Shown in pieces: positions 10,380-21,990 of a stretch of 64,000 nucleotides of DNA. Made by a program: the position numbers and the translations under genes. Origin of the DNA: Lentinus brumalis (taxonomy: Eukaryota > Basidiomycota > Agaricomycetes > Polyporales > Polyporaceae); assembly GCA_001792895.1 (NCBI GenBank), contig MARA01000005.1:1736001-1800000 (forward strand), given 5' to 3'. Below the pieces are notes generated by a model, which did not search any database, was not told the DNA's origin, and saw only the letters and a list, made by a program, of their open reading frames with translations. Every line of letters starts with the position of its first letter. The first letter of the stretch is position 1.

Positions 10380-11181
10380 ACTGTATGGGAGAAGACCCAG
10401 CTCGATAGTCACCACCGGTCTTACCCTCTATCAATGTGAGTCCACAATGGTTGCTTAGCCCTGCTTATACACATTCTCTGCCCTTAAGCGCGCAGTTACA
10501 ACCAGATTGATTCCCTTCATAAGCATAGCACCGCCGCTGTAACTCACTACCAATGTGAGTCTCATAACATGTGCTTATACTTGCTTATCCACATTCTAAT
10601 GGCCCTGACAGCGCGCACCATCGTTACAATCAGATTGATACCCTCAATAAGCATAGCTCCGCCGGTCTTTCTCCCAATCAATGTGAGTCTATAATGGTTG
10701 TTTACCCCTACTTCTATGCATTCTAACGGCCATTATAGCGCACACTATTGTTACAGCCACATTGAGCCCCTCAAGAGTGGGCGCATTCCTCAATCAAAGT
10801 GGGTCTCAAATGGGATTTGCCCGCATAACAATCGTCATTTACACATGTTTGCAGTCCCTACAACCCGCTCTTGGCCATCCTACCTATTGGTAGTGCTTTG
10901 CGCAATCAACGTGAGTTCCCAAGGCTGCTACCACTTACTAATGAGTCCCTAACATCTCTTTACAGTTACAAACCCGCCTTAAGGCACTCCACCAAGACTG
11001 CCTATTGTCTGCCCTATCGAACACAGCGCTCCTCTCAATGTGCGTTAACTGGCTTACAGCACACCACCAACACCTGCTATAGAGGCGTGACCCGCTCCCT
11101 TTACCATCACCTTCAAGCCTCAAATTACCCTGTAAGCAACTTTACAATTGAATCAACAACACTATCTGTGCTTATATGCAG
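10380..11181 (+). repeat. Array of short exons and ~55-nt introns at the Helitron 5' end
   Basis: Seven intron-like units follow one another: 10436-10488, 10555-10611, 10683-10738, 10799-10854, 10911-10965, 11040-11082 and 11132-11181 (43-57 nt). Most start GTGAGT or a close variant and end AG. The intervening 49-74-nt pieces mostly end in CAAT, CAAC or CAAA just before the donor. The first units are clearly related in sequence along both exon and intron (for example AGATTGAT..CTTCATAAGCATAGC), with a period of about 112-129 bp. Translated pieces share a YNQID-like pattern. This looks like tandem amplification of an exon-intron module in the Helitron leader or N-terminus. Confidence 0.6.
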
Positions 11182-12864
11182 CCTTAGTATTATACTCTCC
11201 AAAAATAAACACAGCTTCAACCAGTAGCTCTCCTGAAAAGTCTCAGTAAGTAAATTATTTTTGATCAAGTAGCTGTAGCTGAGAATCTACTTAGATGGAC
11301 ACCAGAACGGGATAGAGCAGTAGCATGGCATAATGACCGTGAGGGCCAATTGCAAATGACATCACCTTCTGAAAGAAGAGGCAGACCACGGACAGATATA
11401 AGAGCTCCGCCGCAGCCTCAGTTTGGGTTACTTCAGCTGCCTAATGGCAATAATAGTCACTACAATATTGGACATGGATTCCAGTTAGAAGTCCCTTTTC
11501 AATATAATCCTCAGTATGTGCACACTGTTGGACTGGGCAGGCCTTTGCATGATCAGTATGGGCAATGATTGAATGATCAACTGGATTCCTTGAGACAGAC
11601 TAACCAGCCGATTGCTGGGCCATCACGGATACAGACACATTGGCCTATTGTCCGGCATAATGAAGGAGGCAGATCGGGTGAACAATGTTGGCAATATTCT
11701 GGACAGAACTATACTCAATGGCAAAATTACGGGGAGCACTTTGAGGGTTTGGCAAGTGCAAATAATAGCAGTGTTTTTGATCGACTGGCCACAAGGCGCA
11801 TTAGAGGAGGGCAAGGGTCACAACCACAAATTGAGAGCACACAAGTACTCAGGGTCCAACTACCACTCAGCTGAAGCGTCAGCAAAGAATTGCCGCTCAA
11901 CAATATGAATTACAGCAGCGGGCACTCCCAAAAGGTCGTAGGGCGTAGCGAGAGCCTGTACCACCTCACGATCTGGGCTTGATGAACTCCATTTCCACAC
12001 ACTTCGGAGCTTTACATTTTGTGGATGAGAGGTTGATGAAGAGCTCAAAAAGGTCGCCTCAGTATAGTGTTTGTTGTCTGCAGGGTCAAATATCTCTCCC
12101 TTTTCCATCTTTGCCCCCACAACCACTTCGAGACTTACTCAATGGTGCTGATCCCCGGTCACGCGCTTTCTGGGAAAAGATCAGATGCTACAATGCAGCT
12201 TTTGCATTTACATCATCTGGCGCAAGATTGGAGAACACACGTCTTGCAGGCACAGAGGGTCCATATTTGTTTATGATTCATGGTGCAGTGTATCATCAGA
12301 TGGGAAGCTTGCTGCCCAATGGCGATGAAGCACCTATATATGCTCAGCTATATATCTACGATGACCAGCAAGCAGCTTTGGATGCCCGTAGTGCGAACAA
12401 TGATCATGAATTGAACCGTGAAGTTATGGCAGAATTACAGGGGATGTTCATGGAGCATAATCCATCGGTGCCCTTATATAGGGCTGCCCATGAGTGGTTT
12501 ATGAGACAACCAGCAGAACAAAGGAATGACTTAATTGCACGCATTGTTCTGGAGCCTACAAGCTGATGGTCGTCAATACAATTTGCCAACTGCAAGTGAG
12601 GTTGTAGCCATTATTCCTGGCTCAGGCGAAAATGAGGCAGTTGATAAGCACCGTCAGATTGCTATCCGCTTGCAGAGTGGAGATCTGCAATTCATTCGTC
12701 ATCTCAACCCACTATGTGCTCTGCTGCATTATGTTCTTCTGGTCCCTCGAGGACAGCAGGGCTGGCATATAAATATACCATCACTACAAGGAGCAAATGG
12801 CACCAGACGTGCAGAGCATGTTTCTCAGAGATGCTACAGTGCTACTATTCCTATGTTCTCCATC

Positions 12865-14377
12865 TGTTAAGACCGTGCGCGCCAGGATGAAGTCCAGTGG
12901 AAGTCTGGACGGAGTTGTGGAGTTACGAAGTCCGGAACGATGCGCGCGAGGAATGAAGACTTTGGCGAAGCTATTGATCAACGCCTTGAGGATCCACGAA
13001 GGTCTTCAATTTAGGACAGACAAGAGAACCGGAGTTTATACCGGAGCGAGTAAGAAGATTTACGATTGATGAGGAACGAAAAAATCATCCTTAATGTTCG
13101 AGATACACCAATAGACGCTGTCACGGGAAACGATCCCCGTGGGAATAACATTTGGACTCAGCTTATGAGCACTAATGTCAGGGCTTATTATTACATCATC
13201 AATGTAACAACAAGTACTTACTGCTTAGATGCTGGCATAGGGTTAGGGCTACCCAATTGAGCGCTGTCTTAATGCCCCATAAGCTCCAGTTACTTATGCA
13301 GGGATTACTCACACTGTTACGCAAAATAGGCGCCCAAAAATCCGATAAACCCGAACACTTGCATGCTGAGCTGGCCGCACAGGAGGGTGCGACCAGGCCA
13401 GCAGCGCAGCCAGCTTATGTAAGCGCACATAAGTGCTCAATATCTTCTAAAGCTCCCCAAATGACCATCCCTTATACTTCTAGTAACATAGCTCTGTACA
13501 TTGATGGACAAACTTAGCTATGAATAAGCTCAACAGTACTTACTGGTGTTCTATAGTTGGTAAAGCATCATTGTATGACATTTTGAACATGGGAACAGGA
13601 TGGATTGCAGGTCAGACTTATGGATGACACACGCTATCTTAATTATGTGGCTGTGCTAAGACTACAACTGGCAATCTGTACTGGTAGAAGGAGCATATAT
13701 TACAGGTTCAAAGACAGCAGGGCACTCTCTACTAGTACAAAAATCCATCAATCGTCGTTGCCAGTAGTGGCCCACTCTGAGGCAAGTAAGCAAGAGATAA
13801 TACCAAGCAAGAGAGAAGTCAAGCCAGAGAGTAGAAGTCAAGCCAGAGATAAGAAGTCAAGCAGAAGTCAGAGTCAGAGGTCGGAGGTTGGAGGTCGGAG
13901 GTCGGAGGTCGGAAGTCCGGGCGGAAGGATTGGACATTGAGAGAGAGCAAACAGAATAGATTGAGCTCAGAGTTGTAACGGGAAGTGTAACAAGATATCA
14001 GAACTGAAGTCTAAGCGTGGCTACAAGGAGGCTTATATAGTAAAGTCCGAAAGTCCGGAGAGGAGTAGCCAAGACATAAGTAAAGGAGGTACGGAGCCGG
14101 AGTCAGGCGGAAGCAGATGATCAGCCAATACAATGTATAGTAAGATCAAATGAAGGGCGGATACGATCGAAGATGATCGAATAAACAGAAGCAGGCGGAG
14201 TCTGATCACGGAGGCGGATGCGAGTGGAATCAGATGGGTCCGGAGTCCGGGTCAAGTAAGAGAGCGGTAAGGGGTGAAGTGACCGACAATAGAAACACAT
14301 GTAAGAACGAACCGGAGTTGCGGAGTCCAGAGCGAGTCCAGACCGGAGTTGGTGACTTGTGGGCATGGAATGTAACA
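12865..14377 (-). mobile_element. Solo LTR inserted in the Helitron (with a nested insert)
   Basis: Bounded by TGTTAAGAC.. and ..GGAATGTAACA, and flanked by a perfect 5-bp duplication CCATC (12860-12864 and 14378-14382). It is the reverse orientation of the LTR at 28520-29228. Removing it joins two Helitron segments. At 1,513 bp it is about twice as long as the 709-bp copy because a ~0.7-kb insert sits at about 13060-13800. No internal retrotransposon genes remain, so it is a solo LTR. Confidence 0.85.
13060..13800. mobile_element. Nested ~0.7-kb insert inside the solo LTR
   Basis: The LTR sequence breaks after GAGTAAGAAGAT (about 13059) and resumes near AAGCAAGAGAGAAGTC (about 13807). The insert starts close to CGATTGATGAGGA and carries CATCAATCG near its other end, a short inverted pair. 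Its last ~45 bp (CATCAATCGTCGTTGCCAG, then GGCCCACT) resemble 20718-20760. This links it to the element that carries the 19-20.6 kb pseudogene. No coding potential was recognised. Confidence 0.55.
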
Positions 14378-14692
14378 CCATCCCCGTATCATTCAAGGTT
14401 CTGAAGCAGATTATCTGTTCTGTGCGGGGTGTTTACTGCAGGAGTACATGGTCGATGCATGGGCATCAGTTGAAGCAAGCAGTCTTGCATGGATCTAGTT
14501 CCACCAAAAGGACATCCGTGCTGATTTCCATCAAGGATTGCTTGATGCTGTAAATGCATCTGATGAGGGTGTTAACCTTGGGTGAGCAAGGCCAAAGGAT
14601 TATATTGCCATCTACTCATCCTGGTAGTAGTCGGCATATGTATCAGTTATTTCAGGATTCAATGGCTAATAATGATTGTGTGCCCAAGTCAT

Positions 14693-16117
14693 CCATCTCA
14701 GCCCAGCTATGACTAGATTGCACGTGGATTGCCCCATGCGCAGTCGATGTCTGGGCACTGAGTTTGGGATTGGGTCGCAGCAACATATGTGGTTCTGCCG
14801 ATAAATGCGGGGACTCAGTGTTCTCAGCTTCAATGTCAACCCTCAAGCTTCACCCCTCAAACTCCAAGCTTCAAGTTTTAGACCTTATCCTCTTTGGCTC
14901 CCCGCCAACGGTCTGGTGCCTCCTTGCTGCCTCCTCACAAGGCATGGTCCTCACGATCCATCACAATTGTTCGCATGCCCAAAGGATTGCCCTACGCACA
15001 GTTGATTTCCGGCATACGGTCAGTATGCAAGAACCCATCTGGGCAGCTCAAGACTGCTGCCCGAGTGTCTCCCCGTCTCTGCATGTAGCTGTGGCTAGAT
15101 TGTGGGTGGAATCCAGAGCATGCGACATGGTTCACTCTGGAGTGATGGTGCATTGCGAACCTGGAGTGGTTAGGTGCAGCTCTGCCATAGATGTTGTCTG
15201 GTGCAGCTGACAAGGTGGTTCAAGTGCCGTCGTCGAGGCCTTGATGGAGGCGGGCAAGACAGATGAGTTCTCATAACATGGGCAGGTGGTCTCGTGTAGG
15301 GCTCGTATCTTTAGCTTAATGGCTTTGAAAGGTCAGCAATAGCCCAGTAATTGACATCATGCATCATGGCTCGTTACGGTCGACTGGAGACACGTGCTTG
15401 CTCGTGTTCTTGAGAGCAATGTTGGGCCCCATGGTCAAATGCAATGCGCACACTTGGGATTTGGCAATCAGGCTGTCTGGCATGGTGGCTGATGTGCACA
15501 GGAAGCTGTGCTATTGTGTATTTTTATTGCAGAGCGGGTCCAGGAGGGTGTGCAGGGGTTTCTCCAGCCCGGCCAGTTTAACGGTCACCACAACATGGTG
15601 ACAAATTAAACAGCCTCGGCCGCCGGTGCCCCGATGCGTCCATATGAGGATCAGTGGTGGTGCATGAGTAACCACAGAGTGTTTATATGCTCTGTGTGTG
15701 TTATGAGATGGTGCACCTTGTCTTGCTCCCTCTACAGTGCCTCAAAGTGATGTCCGACAGCAACCTCGATGGTAAGTACCTGGCGGCCATGCAGTCACTG
15801 CATACCTGATGTTATCTATATGTGGCTGTTTAGACAGCACACACCCGACGCCACCCAGTCACTGGATTGACAACGCAGCTGAGGTGCAAGTTAGGGGAGA
15901 TAACGTGCATGGTACACTGACCCGGGAAGGGAGCCAAGAGCAAGAGGTGATTGAGGAATCAGTGGGGAATGAGTTTCCAGTGCGTGGATACCAAGTGTTC
16001 TTAATACGACACATTGCTGAAGTGCACCCAGGCTGGCCCAGACTGAATATATGTGCCCTCCTATTGCTACAGGGGGACACATCTGGTGCAGAATACCCAG
16101 GCACAGTTGTGACGAGC
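14693..16117 (-). repeat. 1,425-bp repeat, copy 2, inserted in the Helitron
   Basis: Inverted copy of 3616-5040. It interrupts the Helitron protein between DSMA (ending about 14668) and IAICQRFRKPDIF (from about 16120), motifs that are normally adjacent. Another ~24 bp on its left (14669-14692) are also foreign to the Helitron. No clear target-site duplication was found. Confidence 0.85.
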
Positions 16118-17351
16118 GAATTGCTATATGTCAGAGATTTCGTAAACCTGATATCTTTCTTACTATGACAGCCAATCCTAACTGGCCTGAGGTACAAGCA
16201 GCCTTATTAGATCTTGCCGGAGGTAACCATTCACGCAAGCAAGATGCTGCTGATCGTCCGGATATTGTAGCCCGAGTATTTTATCTGAAGAAACAGGCCC
16301 TTCTGAAAATCATTAAGGATGGATTTTTTGGAGAGCTTGCAGCCATGTATACATCATTGAGTTTCAGAAGCGAGGGTTGCCCCATATGCATCTCTTGATT
16401 TTCTTACGGGAGCCATATAAAATCAAAGATGCAGCTATGGTGGATAGTATTGTACGTGCTCGATTACCTGATCCTGTAATGGAACCCCAGCTCTTTGCAG
16501 CTGTGACCCGTTGCATGCTTCACTCCTGCAGTGAGAAGTGCCTTGATGACCACCAAAAATGCAGCAAGCGCTATTCACGTGACTTTATCTCTGAACCCAC
16601 CATGGGCGAAGATGGCTATCTAGTGTATGCCCATCCGGATAATGGCCGCACACATACAATAAGGCGTAGACAGGCAGATATAGTCATGACCAACCGCAAT
16701 GTGGTTCCATACAACCTTCAGCTTCTGGCCATGTTTGACTGCCATATCAATGTTGAGATATGCGCTTCCGTAAAAGCGGTGAAATATATACACAAGTACT
16801 AGTACATATATAAGGGTCATGACCAAGCAACACTGGAGGTTGGTGGAGAGGTCAATGAAATCAAGAAGTATATTGATGCACGCTACATCGGTCCACCAGA
16901 GGCAATGTGGCACTTGCAGGAGTGACCTATGCATGAGGAGTTGCCTGCTGTATACCATTTGCCTGTGCATTTGCACAATGCGCAGATGGTTTTCTTTGAT
17001 GCTGAGGATGTGGCTGAGGAGGTAGTGAACCATGCTCAGCAGTCTTCAAAGACACATTTGATGGAATGGTTTGTTGCCAATCAAAACTATCCAGAGGCAA
17101 GGTCTGTGTTCTACCAAGACTTTCCTGAAAAGTTTGTATGGAACAAAAGCTCGAAGAAATGGTCACCCCACAAGAGTCGCATGGCTATTGGTCACTTGCG
17201 GACTGTGCATCCATCTGCTGGGGAGCGCTTTTACCTGCGACTTCTGCTCACAGTTGTGAAGGGTGCTCAAAGCTGGGAGGAAATGCTTATGTTCAACAAC
17301 CAGCACTATGACACTTACAAAGCAGTCTGTCTGGGCAGGGCGAGCCACGGG

Positions 17352-18400
17352 TAATAAACTAGTAGCAACAGTGATGAAGCATATAGGGTGGTTAAATAAT
17401 GTTTACGCATAATGGTGATTTGAGGATGCTGAAGGTGGTGCTTCCATTGTGCACTTGTGAAGGCATAGTGTTTTCAAGTTCACCGTGTGCACAGCCTGCA
17501 CAGAATACGTATGGCTCAGGTGTGAGCTGGAGGCCATAGATGGTGAGTATAGGTTGGTGTGATGGGGATGGAAGCTCCAGTTCATCCAGAATTTTATACA
17601 TGTCCTGCACGTGTTTCACAATGCACAGTGCCTCTTCAGACTTGAGGTCTCCACAGTAATGAGCTTTGAAGTGGCAGAGGAGCTGCTTTGGGGCTATTGT
17701 GCAGCCGCATTTGATGCAAATTAACAATCTGTGCCTCTTGTTTGCGATGAGTCCAAGTGTACATGGTCAAGTGCCGAGTCCTCAGGGCCAGCCATGGAGT
17801 GTGCCGCTCGGATGGTGGAGGTAACCGCCGTGAGAAGGGGGGATTACACCGGCAGGCCCAGCACTGTGGTGCTGGCAATATGCAAAGAACAGACGTCAAC
17901 AGACAGTCCCGGGCCCGGTGGAGGCTGTGCTAGCTCGGGAGACAGCGTGATGTCTCTGTCATCGAGAGCAAACAAATCAACAGGCATGGTGTCGTCGAGT
18001 GGTGGGAACTTGTCTGCAACCATGGGCAAAGGTTAGCAGAGGGAGGTCACATTGGGGGTGAAGCTTGGAGTCTGCATCATGCAGGCAGAGGGCATACTGT
18101 GGAGTTGGCTGATAGAGGCCAGCGCGCAATGCGACTCGAGAGGTGGCAAGGAAAGGGATCCAAGGCTGGGTGCTCCATGAGGAGGTTGCCCGCTGCATGA
18201 GGATGGTGCACAGGGATTGTGGGTGTCTGTCAATGTGTTGTCTGATAGCTGTTCGTCTGCCATCTCAGCATGCATTGCTTCTGGGGTGGGTGGTGCAAAC
18301 CCAGGCATCAAAGGAGGCTGGTCAGTGTGCAGGTGTTTCGTCTGCATGTGGACTAATATGTTTTCCAGTACCATGCACAACCTGCAACCTGGGTGAGGGC
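17352..18400 (-). pseudogene. Zinc-finger N-terminal segment of a mobile gene, second copy
   Basis: On the minus strand the stretch 17727-17392 encodes LICIKCGCTIAPKQLLCHFK followed by AHYCG, a C2H2-like finger, then a proline-rich linker and CAGCAHGELEN. Its end (17496-17363) is the inverted partner of 533-666. Upstream minus-strand stretches (18380-18033, 18029-17844) are Pro/Ser-rich. The layout fits, from memory, the N-terminal part of basidiomycete helicase-type mobile genes, with introns. It is cut at 17351 by the truncated Helitron. No full-length frame exists. Confidence 0.5.
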
Positions 18401-19159
18401 AATTTCTGCTGCATGGTCAGGACTAGGAGAGCAGAGGGATGTGCCTGACATACACCCAAATAAGCTTGGGCTGGTTGGCCACATTGCGGTGTTCAACGAG
18501 GATGTGTGTGTGCGGAGATCGGCTGGCACAAGGCATCCACAATGTGGGCGCTCACTGGGGGACATGGAAGGAGGAGCACGGGAAGACACACAGAATGTAC
18601 CACCACAGGGGAGTATCCATACTGGGCATGTTTGGGGTGGGACGAGAGGACACAGGCTGTATGCAGGTTCAAGGCAAGCAGGGGCGCGCTGAGGGCAGGA
18701 GTCAATCGTCAGTCTGTGCAGAAGTGTGAGTGCCCACAAGATGAGGTGAAGTGGCTATATGCATGCGTGGTTGGTTGACCATGGATGGGTGTGGATGTCA
18801 GCAGGGAGCAAGTCTATGCCATTCATAAACAGTCGCCTGCAGGATAAAGATCAGTATCAGTCCCTGTGGATGATTGTGGTCCTGTGGTGGGCAAAGCTGG
18901 TGGTCACGCGGTGGTGGTGGTGGTACAAAGGAGAGCAGGTTGGGGGCATCAGTAGTCTCCTGTCTACGCACCCTTACCACTGCTATGGTCCAGAATATGT
19001 TACACATACCCCCTTCCCTCCCTTCTCCCACTCTAGCTCTGCCCGCATCTGCACCTGCTGCACCAGCCTCACCTCCCAAGCAGAAAAAGAAGAAGGCAAA
19101 AAGGCTATGTCACAGAAGACAAGTGCTTTGTGGGCTGGTGAAATCATCCTGCCTGCACC
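18401..19159. other. Repeat-derived stretch, no supported gene
   Basis: Open translations exist on both strands, but none carries a recognisable motif. A Pro/Ala-rich plus-strand piece with a KQKKKKAK basic run (about 19025-19110) could be the front of the pseudogene that follows. Confidence 0.3.
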
Positions 19160-20585
19160 TCCACTAGCAGGGCAAGCACTTGAGGGTGCACAGCAGCTTC
19201 TGGACCTCACCCTTCAATGTGTGTGATATACACAATTGCAAGAACCATCAGTCTATATATACCTATCTATCAAGAGGCTCTACCTTGGCTGGAACAATCA
19301 TTGTGCAGCCGTTTGACTCCTCTAAGTTAAAAGATGGCATAGCGGGAAGTCTGAGGCAAGAGTTCAGAGAATTAGAACTGCTGGATGAGATCACAAAGTT
19401 GTGGTACTTAGGTCAAGTACCTTCAACTGTGGTTGGAATCACCAAAAATGAACTCATCTATTTCTTACAGAAGTGTAAAGGAGAGAAGTTCATGCCAGCA
19501 GGCATACATAGTGCAATTCAGTGGTCACCACAAGATCCCATTCCACTACAAGACAAGTCCAGACTCCAAAGACAGTCCTGGACTCTAATAAATACCAAGG
19601 GCAATAACAAGAAAATTGACTCTGTCAGGACTAGTCAGAAAGATGCTACTGGCTTTGTAGCTGCCCGTGGAACACAGACATTGTAGAGTCTTAGTAATGT
19701 AGGCATAATCCGAAAGCATAAGCACAAGCAGGATGATGGCATTGAGGCTGAAGTCAGTCAGAGCAAACCAGTACAAAGGCCAGTCAGCCTCCAGCAGGTA
19801 GCAAGAGCTTTCGTGGATTCCCTTGGGATCCCCTAAACTGGAGTTGTACCTATGACAGCCTATTGACAATCCTTCTTTCAGTATGCATGGAGTGTCAGCC
19901 AGTATGGGACAGAGATGTATATAACACCAGTGAACTTCTTGGACAAGCCGGAGTGAAATTTACTCAAGTATTGGCTACAAAGCCCACTGCTACCCTCCAG
20001 CAGGCTCGTGATTATATCCGGAATATGCTGGGTTGCATAGATGCAGAGTTAGGACTAAATGGAAGGACATATACAGATCTATACTCCGTTGCCAGAAACC
20101 TCTTTACTGTTGACGAGCCAGCCCTAAAGAAGTCCTACTTGTGCAGAGCATGTGGTCATGGTGGTGATCCGGTCCTAGACAATGGGGTTATTTGAACCTG
20201 TGAGGAGAGCCTATGGAAGAATAATCCTGCTAAGCTGGGAAACCATCGAGGCAAGTCAATCAGTCAATGAATCAAAGCCTTGAAGCTTCAGAAAGCCCAT
20301 AAAACTGTCCCAAGTGCCAAAGGGCTATGCAGATGTGTGCTGCATATGAATCTGCCCCTTACTTTGTTGGATTCATATAATGTCAAAGTTCTAGTGGATA
20401 ATCAAATTGTATTCCAAAACATTGTCTGCAGGTTCATTGACAAAGCTGGAGGTGTATGGCTTCATGACGGTGCCAAGTGTAAGGATTAAGTGGTCTACTA
20501 TGATAATATTGTGAATTTCCCACCGAAGACATTACAGACTGTAGATAAGTATGACATGAAGATGGTAATCTATACTAGACTTTAA
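19160..20585 (+). pseudogene. Decayed gene of unrecognised family with a cysteine motif
   Basis: Three plus-strand blocks belong together: 19220-19686 (LRQEFRELELLDEITKLWY.., PAGIHSAIQWSPQD), 19880-20195 (VYNTSELLGQAGVKFTQVLA, TYTDLYSVARNLFTVDEP, YLCRACGHGGDP) and 20280-20489 (VLVDNQIVFQNIVCRFIDKA followed by GGVWLHDGAKCKD). Frames change between them and stops intervene (for example at 20193 and 20487). The pattern of a Cys pair in the middle and a late FIDKAGGVWLHDG segment recurs, to my recollection, in repetitive fungal genes, but I cannot name the family. A short inverted or repeated A/T-rich stretch follows to 20710. Confidence 0.45.
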
Positions 20586-21295
20586 CTACTAGTATAAGAT
20601 TGATAAGAGTAGGAGATATCCCCTGAGTTGTATGCTAGGTTGTAGGTATCATATTGTATATAATTGAGTACAGAAATACCCATAATATATAATCGAGTAC
20701 AGAGATTCCTAATTCCTCATCAATCATCCCTGCCAGAAATGGCCTACTGCCCAGCAAGTATGTAGCAGACTTCAGGATAGTGTGATGGAACATCGCCCTG
20801 CCCAGACTGTGGTCTCACATATCATCATTGAGAATGGCTCTGCATGTTGTCATCAAAGACTGCATCTTGTTCTGGTCCCCATCATCGTTGATGTGTTGCA
20901 ATTCCATGTTGCCAAAAGTGTGCTCTTGTTTGCAGACAACTGCAACAACCTAGCTCTGAGCAGATATCTGATGTCAGCACATGTCTCTACCACACTGTAT
21001 CTGGATGAGGACCACTGGTTAGAATGCTGATCTTTCAACTTGAGGCCCTTCGCAATTCCAGCAAGTTGCTTAGGAAGATCATCAATTCGGCTGTCAGAAG
21101 GTCAGAATACATCATGATATTTGTATGTGTCAGAATGTACTCACATTTGGATGTCCAGTGCACATTTGTGCAGGTCTTCTTGTGTCACATCCAGCATAAA
21201 ATAATTAGATATGTCCAGCCCATCTGCCTGGCACAGCTTCTGACGCTTCTGCTCAACCTCTTCACAATTCTCCACTGGCTCCTATGTAAGCATGG
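20586..21295. other. Degenerate repeat sequence without a supported gene
   Basis: The start holds two copies of an ATAATNGAGTACAGA motif (about 20660-20705). The stretch 20715-20760 resembles the end of the nested insert near 13800. The rest has short open translations only. Confidence 0.3.
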
Positions 21296-21523
21296 TGTTA
21301 GATCCCATGCCCACAAGGCACCAACTCTCATCCAGACCTGCTCCGGACTCTGCAACTCTGGTTTGTCTAACATGTGTTACTATTGCTGATCACTTCACCC
21401 CTTACTGCTCTCTTATCTTACCCAAACTCTGGTCTTATCTGCCTCCATTTGTAAACAACTCCACTTGTATCTATCCTCGAGTGCATCCGCCTGTTAATTT
21501 GATCTTGCTGTACTTTGTATTGT
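21296..21523 (+). repeat. 5'-terminal fragment of the solo-LTR family
   Basis: Starts TGTTAGATCCCATGCCCAC and follows the first ~230 bp of the LTR at 28520 (ACTCCGGACTCYGCAACTCT, then CACTTCACCCCTTA.., ending at CTTTGTATTG) with many differences. It is an older, truncated copy. Confidence 0.7.
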
Positions 21524-21695
21524 AACCATGGCCAAGTGTACACACATGGTGCACGTATTCAGCCTGACTATCTCTGAAAAGGTGGCCACCTCGGCCATGG
21601 TGAGTGCTCGCGGGGTCAGAGTGGTCACCACTTCACAACTCTGGGAGCCATGACCCTTGAAAGAGCTGATGCACCCTCGCACCAGCACACATGTT

Positions 21696-21880
21696 TAGGG
21701 AATGGCGCGGGTATATCACGGGTACGGAAAGATGTACCCGTACCCGTACCCACAGATACCCGCGGGTACGCGGGTATGGGTATGCACGGGTACGGGTACA
21801 TGTCCAAACGGGTATGGGTTACCACGGATTTCACGGGTTTCCGCGGGTATTGACAGATGACTGCGGGTATCACGGGTAGC
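21696..21880. promoter_or_regulatory. Left TIR and subterminal repeats of the hAT element
   Basis: A 17-bp TIR is followed by at least a dozen GGGTA/TACCC hexamer-like motifs in both orientations. Such motifs are binding sites for hAT transposases in other systems. Confidence 0.7.
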
Positions 21881-21990
21881 CCACAAGTATGTTAGCATGA
21901 GACTGTTAGCATGTCGAGCAGGCCTATAGCGCTGAAGACAAGTTCATGTACATATAAGTACTCTATTACTGACAGCACCACTGTACATCA

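Larger units (their letters stand above)
11280..17350 (+). pseudogene. Helitron Rep protein pseudogene
   Basis: The parts recognised are the Helitron N-terminal domain (GALHFVDERLMKSS, YNAAFAFTSSGARL, GPYLFMIHGAVYHQMGSLLP, YAQLYIYDDQQAAL), the region before Rep (RYNLPTASEVVAIIPG), the two-histidine metal site (PHMHLLIFL) and the tyrosine region (VKAVKYIHKY, YKGHDQ, IDARYIGPPEAMW). In-frame stops lie right behind KYIHKY (TAG about 16801) and before MHEELP (TGA about 16932). Frames change near 11610, 12870 and 16390. The Rep nuclease cannot be made and the helicase part is absent. Family motifs are quoted from memory of fungal Helitrons. Confidence 0.75.
10390..17351 (+). mobile_element. Decayed Helitron, truncated at its 3' side
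   Basis: Plus-strand fragments follow the order of a fungal Helitron Rep/helicase protein: an N-terminal region (11979-12566 and 12570-12860), then YLFCAGCLLQEYMVDAWAS (about 14408-14480), GQRIILPSTHPG, DSMA, MTANPNWPEVQAALLDLAGG (about 16165) and the HuH-type motif LPHMHLLIFL (about 16380). It breaks off at about 17351 inside the Rep-helicase linker, so the SF1 helicase domain and 3' hairpin are missing. It is interrupted by an LTR (12865-14377) and by a 1.4-kb repeat (14693-16117). The Helitron termini (5' TC, 3' CTRR) could not be placed. Confidence 0.8.

Noticed and set aside
10380..11000. CRISPR-like array
   Set aside because: The repeats are long (over 110 bp), diverged and intron-like, and lie in a eukaryotic Helitron.
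14693..16117. The inverted 1.4-kb segment as a Helitron gene-capture event
   Set aside because: It interrupts conserved Rep protein sequence rather than lying between the Rep gene and an element end, and Helitron-type termini were not seen at its edges.
21650..21900. Tandem GGGTAC-type repeats as a telomere or microsatellite
   Set aside because: They occur in both orientations at both ends of a single element with a TIR and TSD, so they are hAT subterminal motifs.
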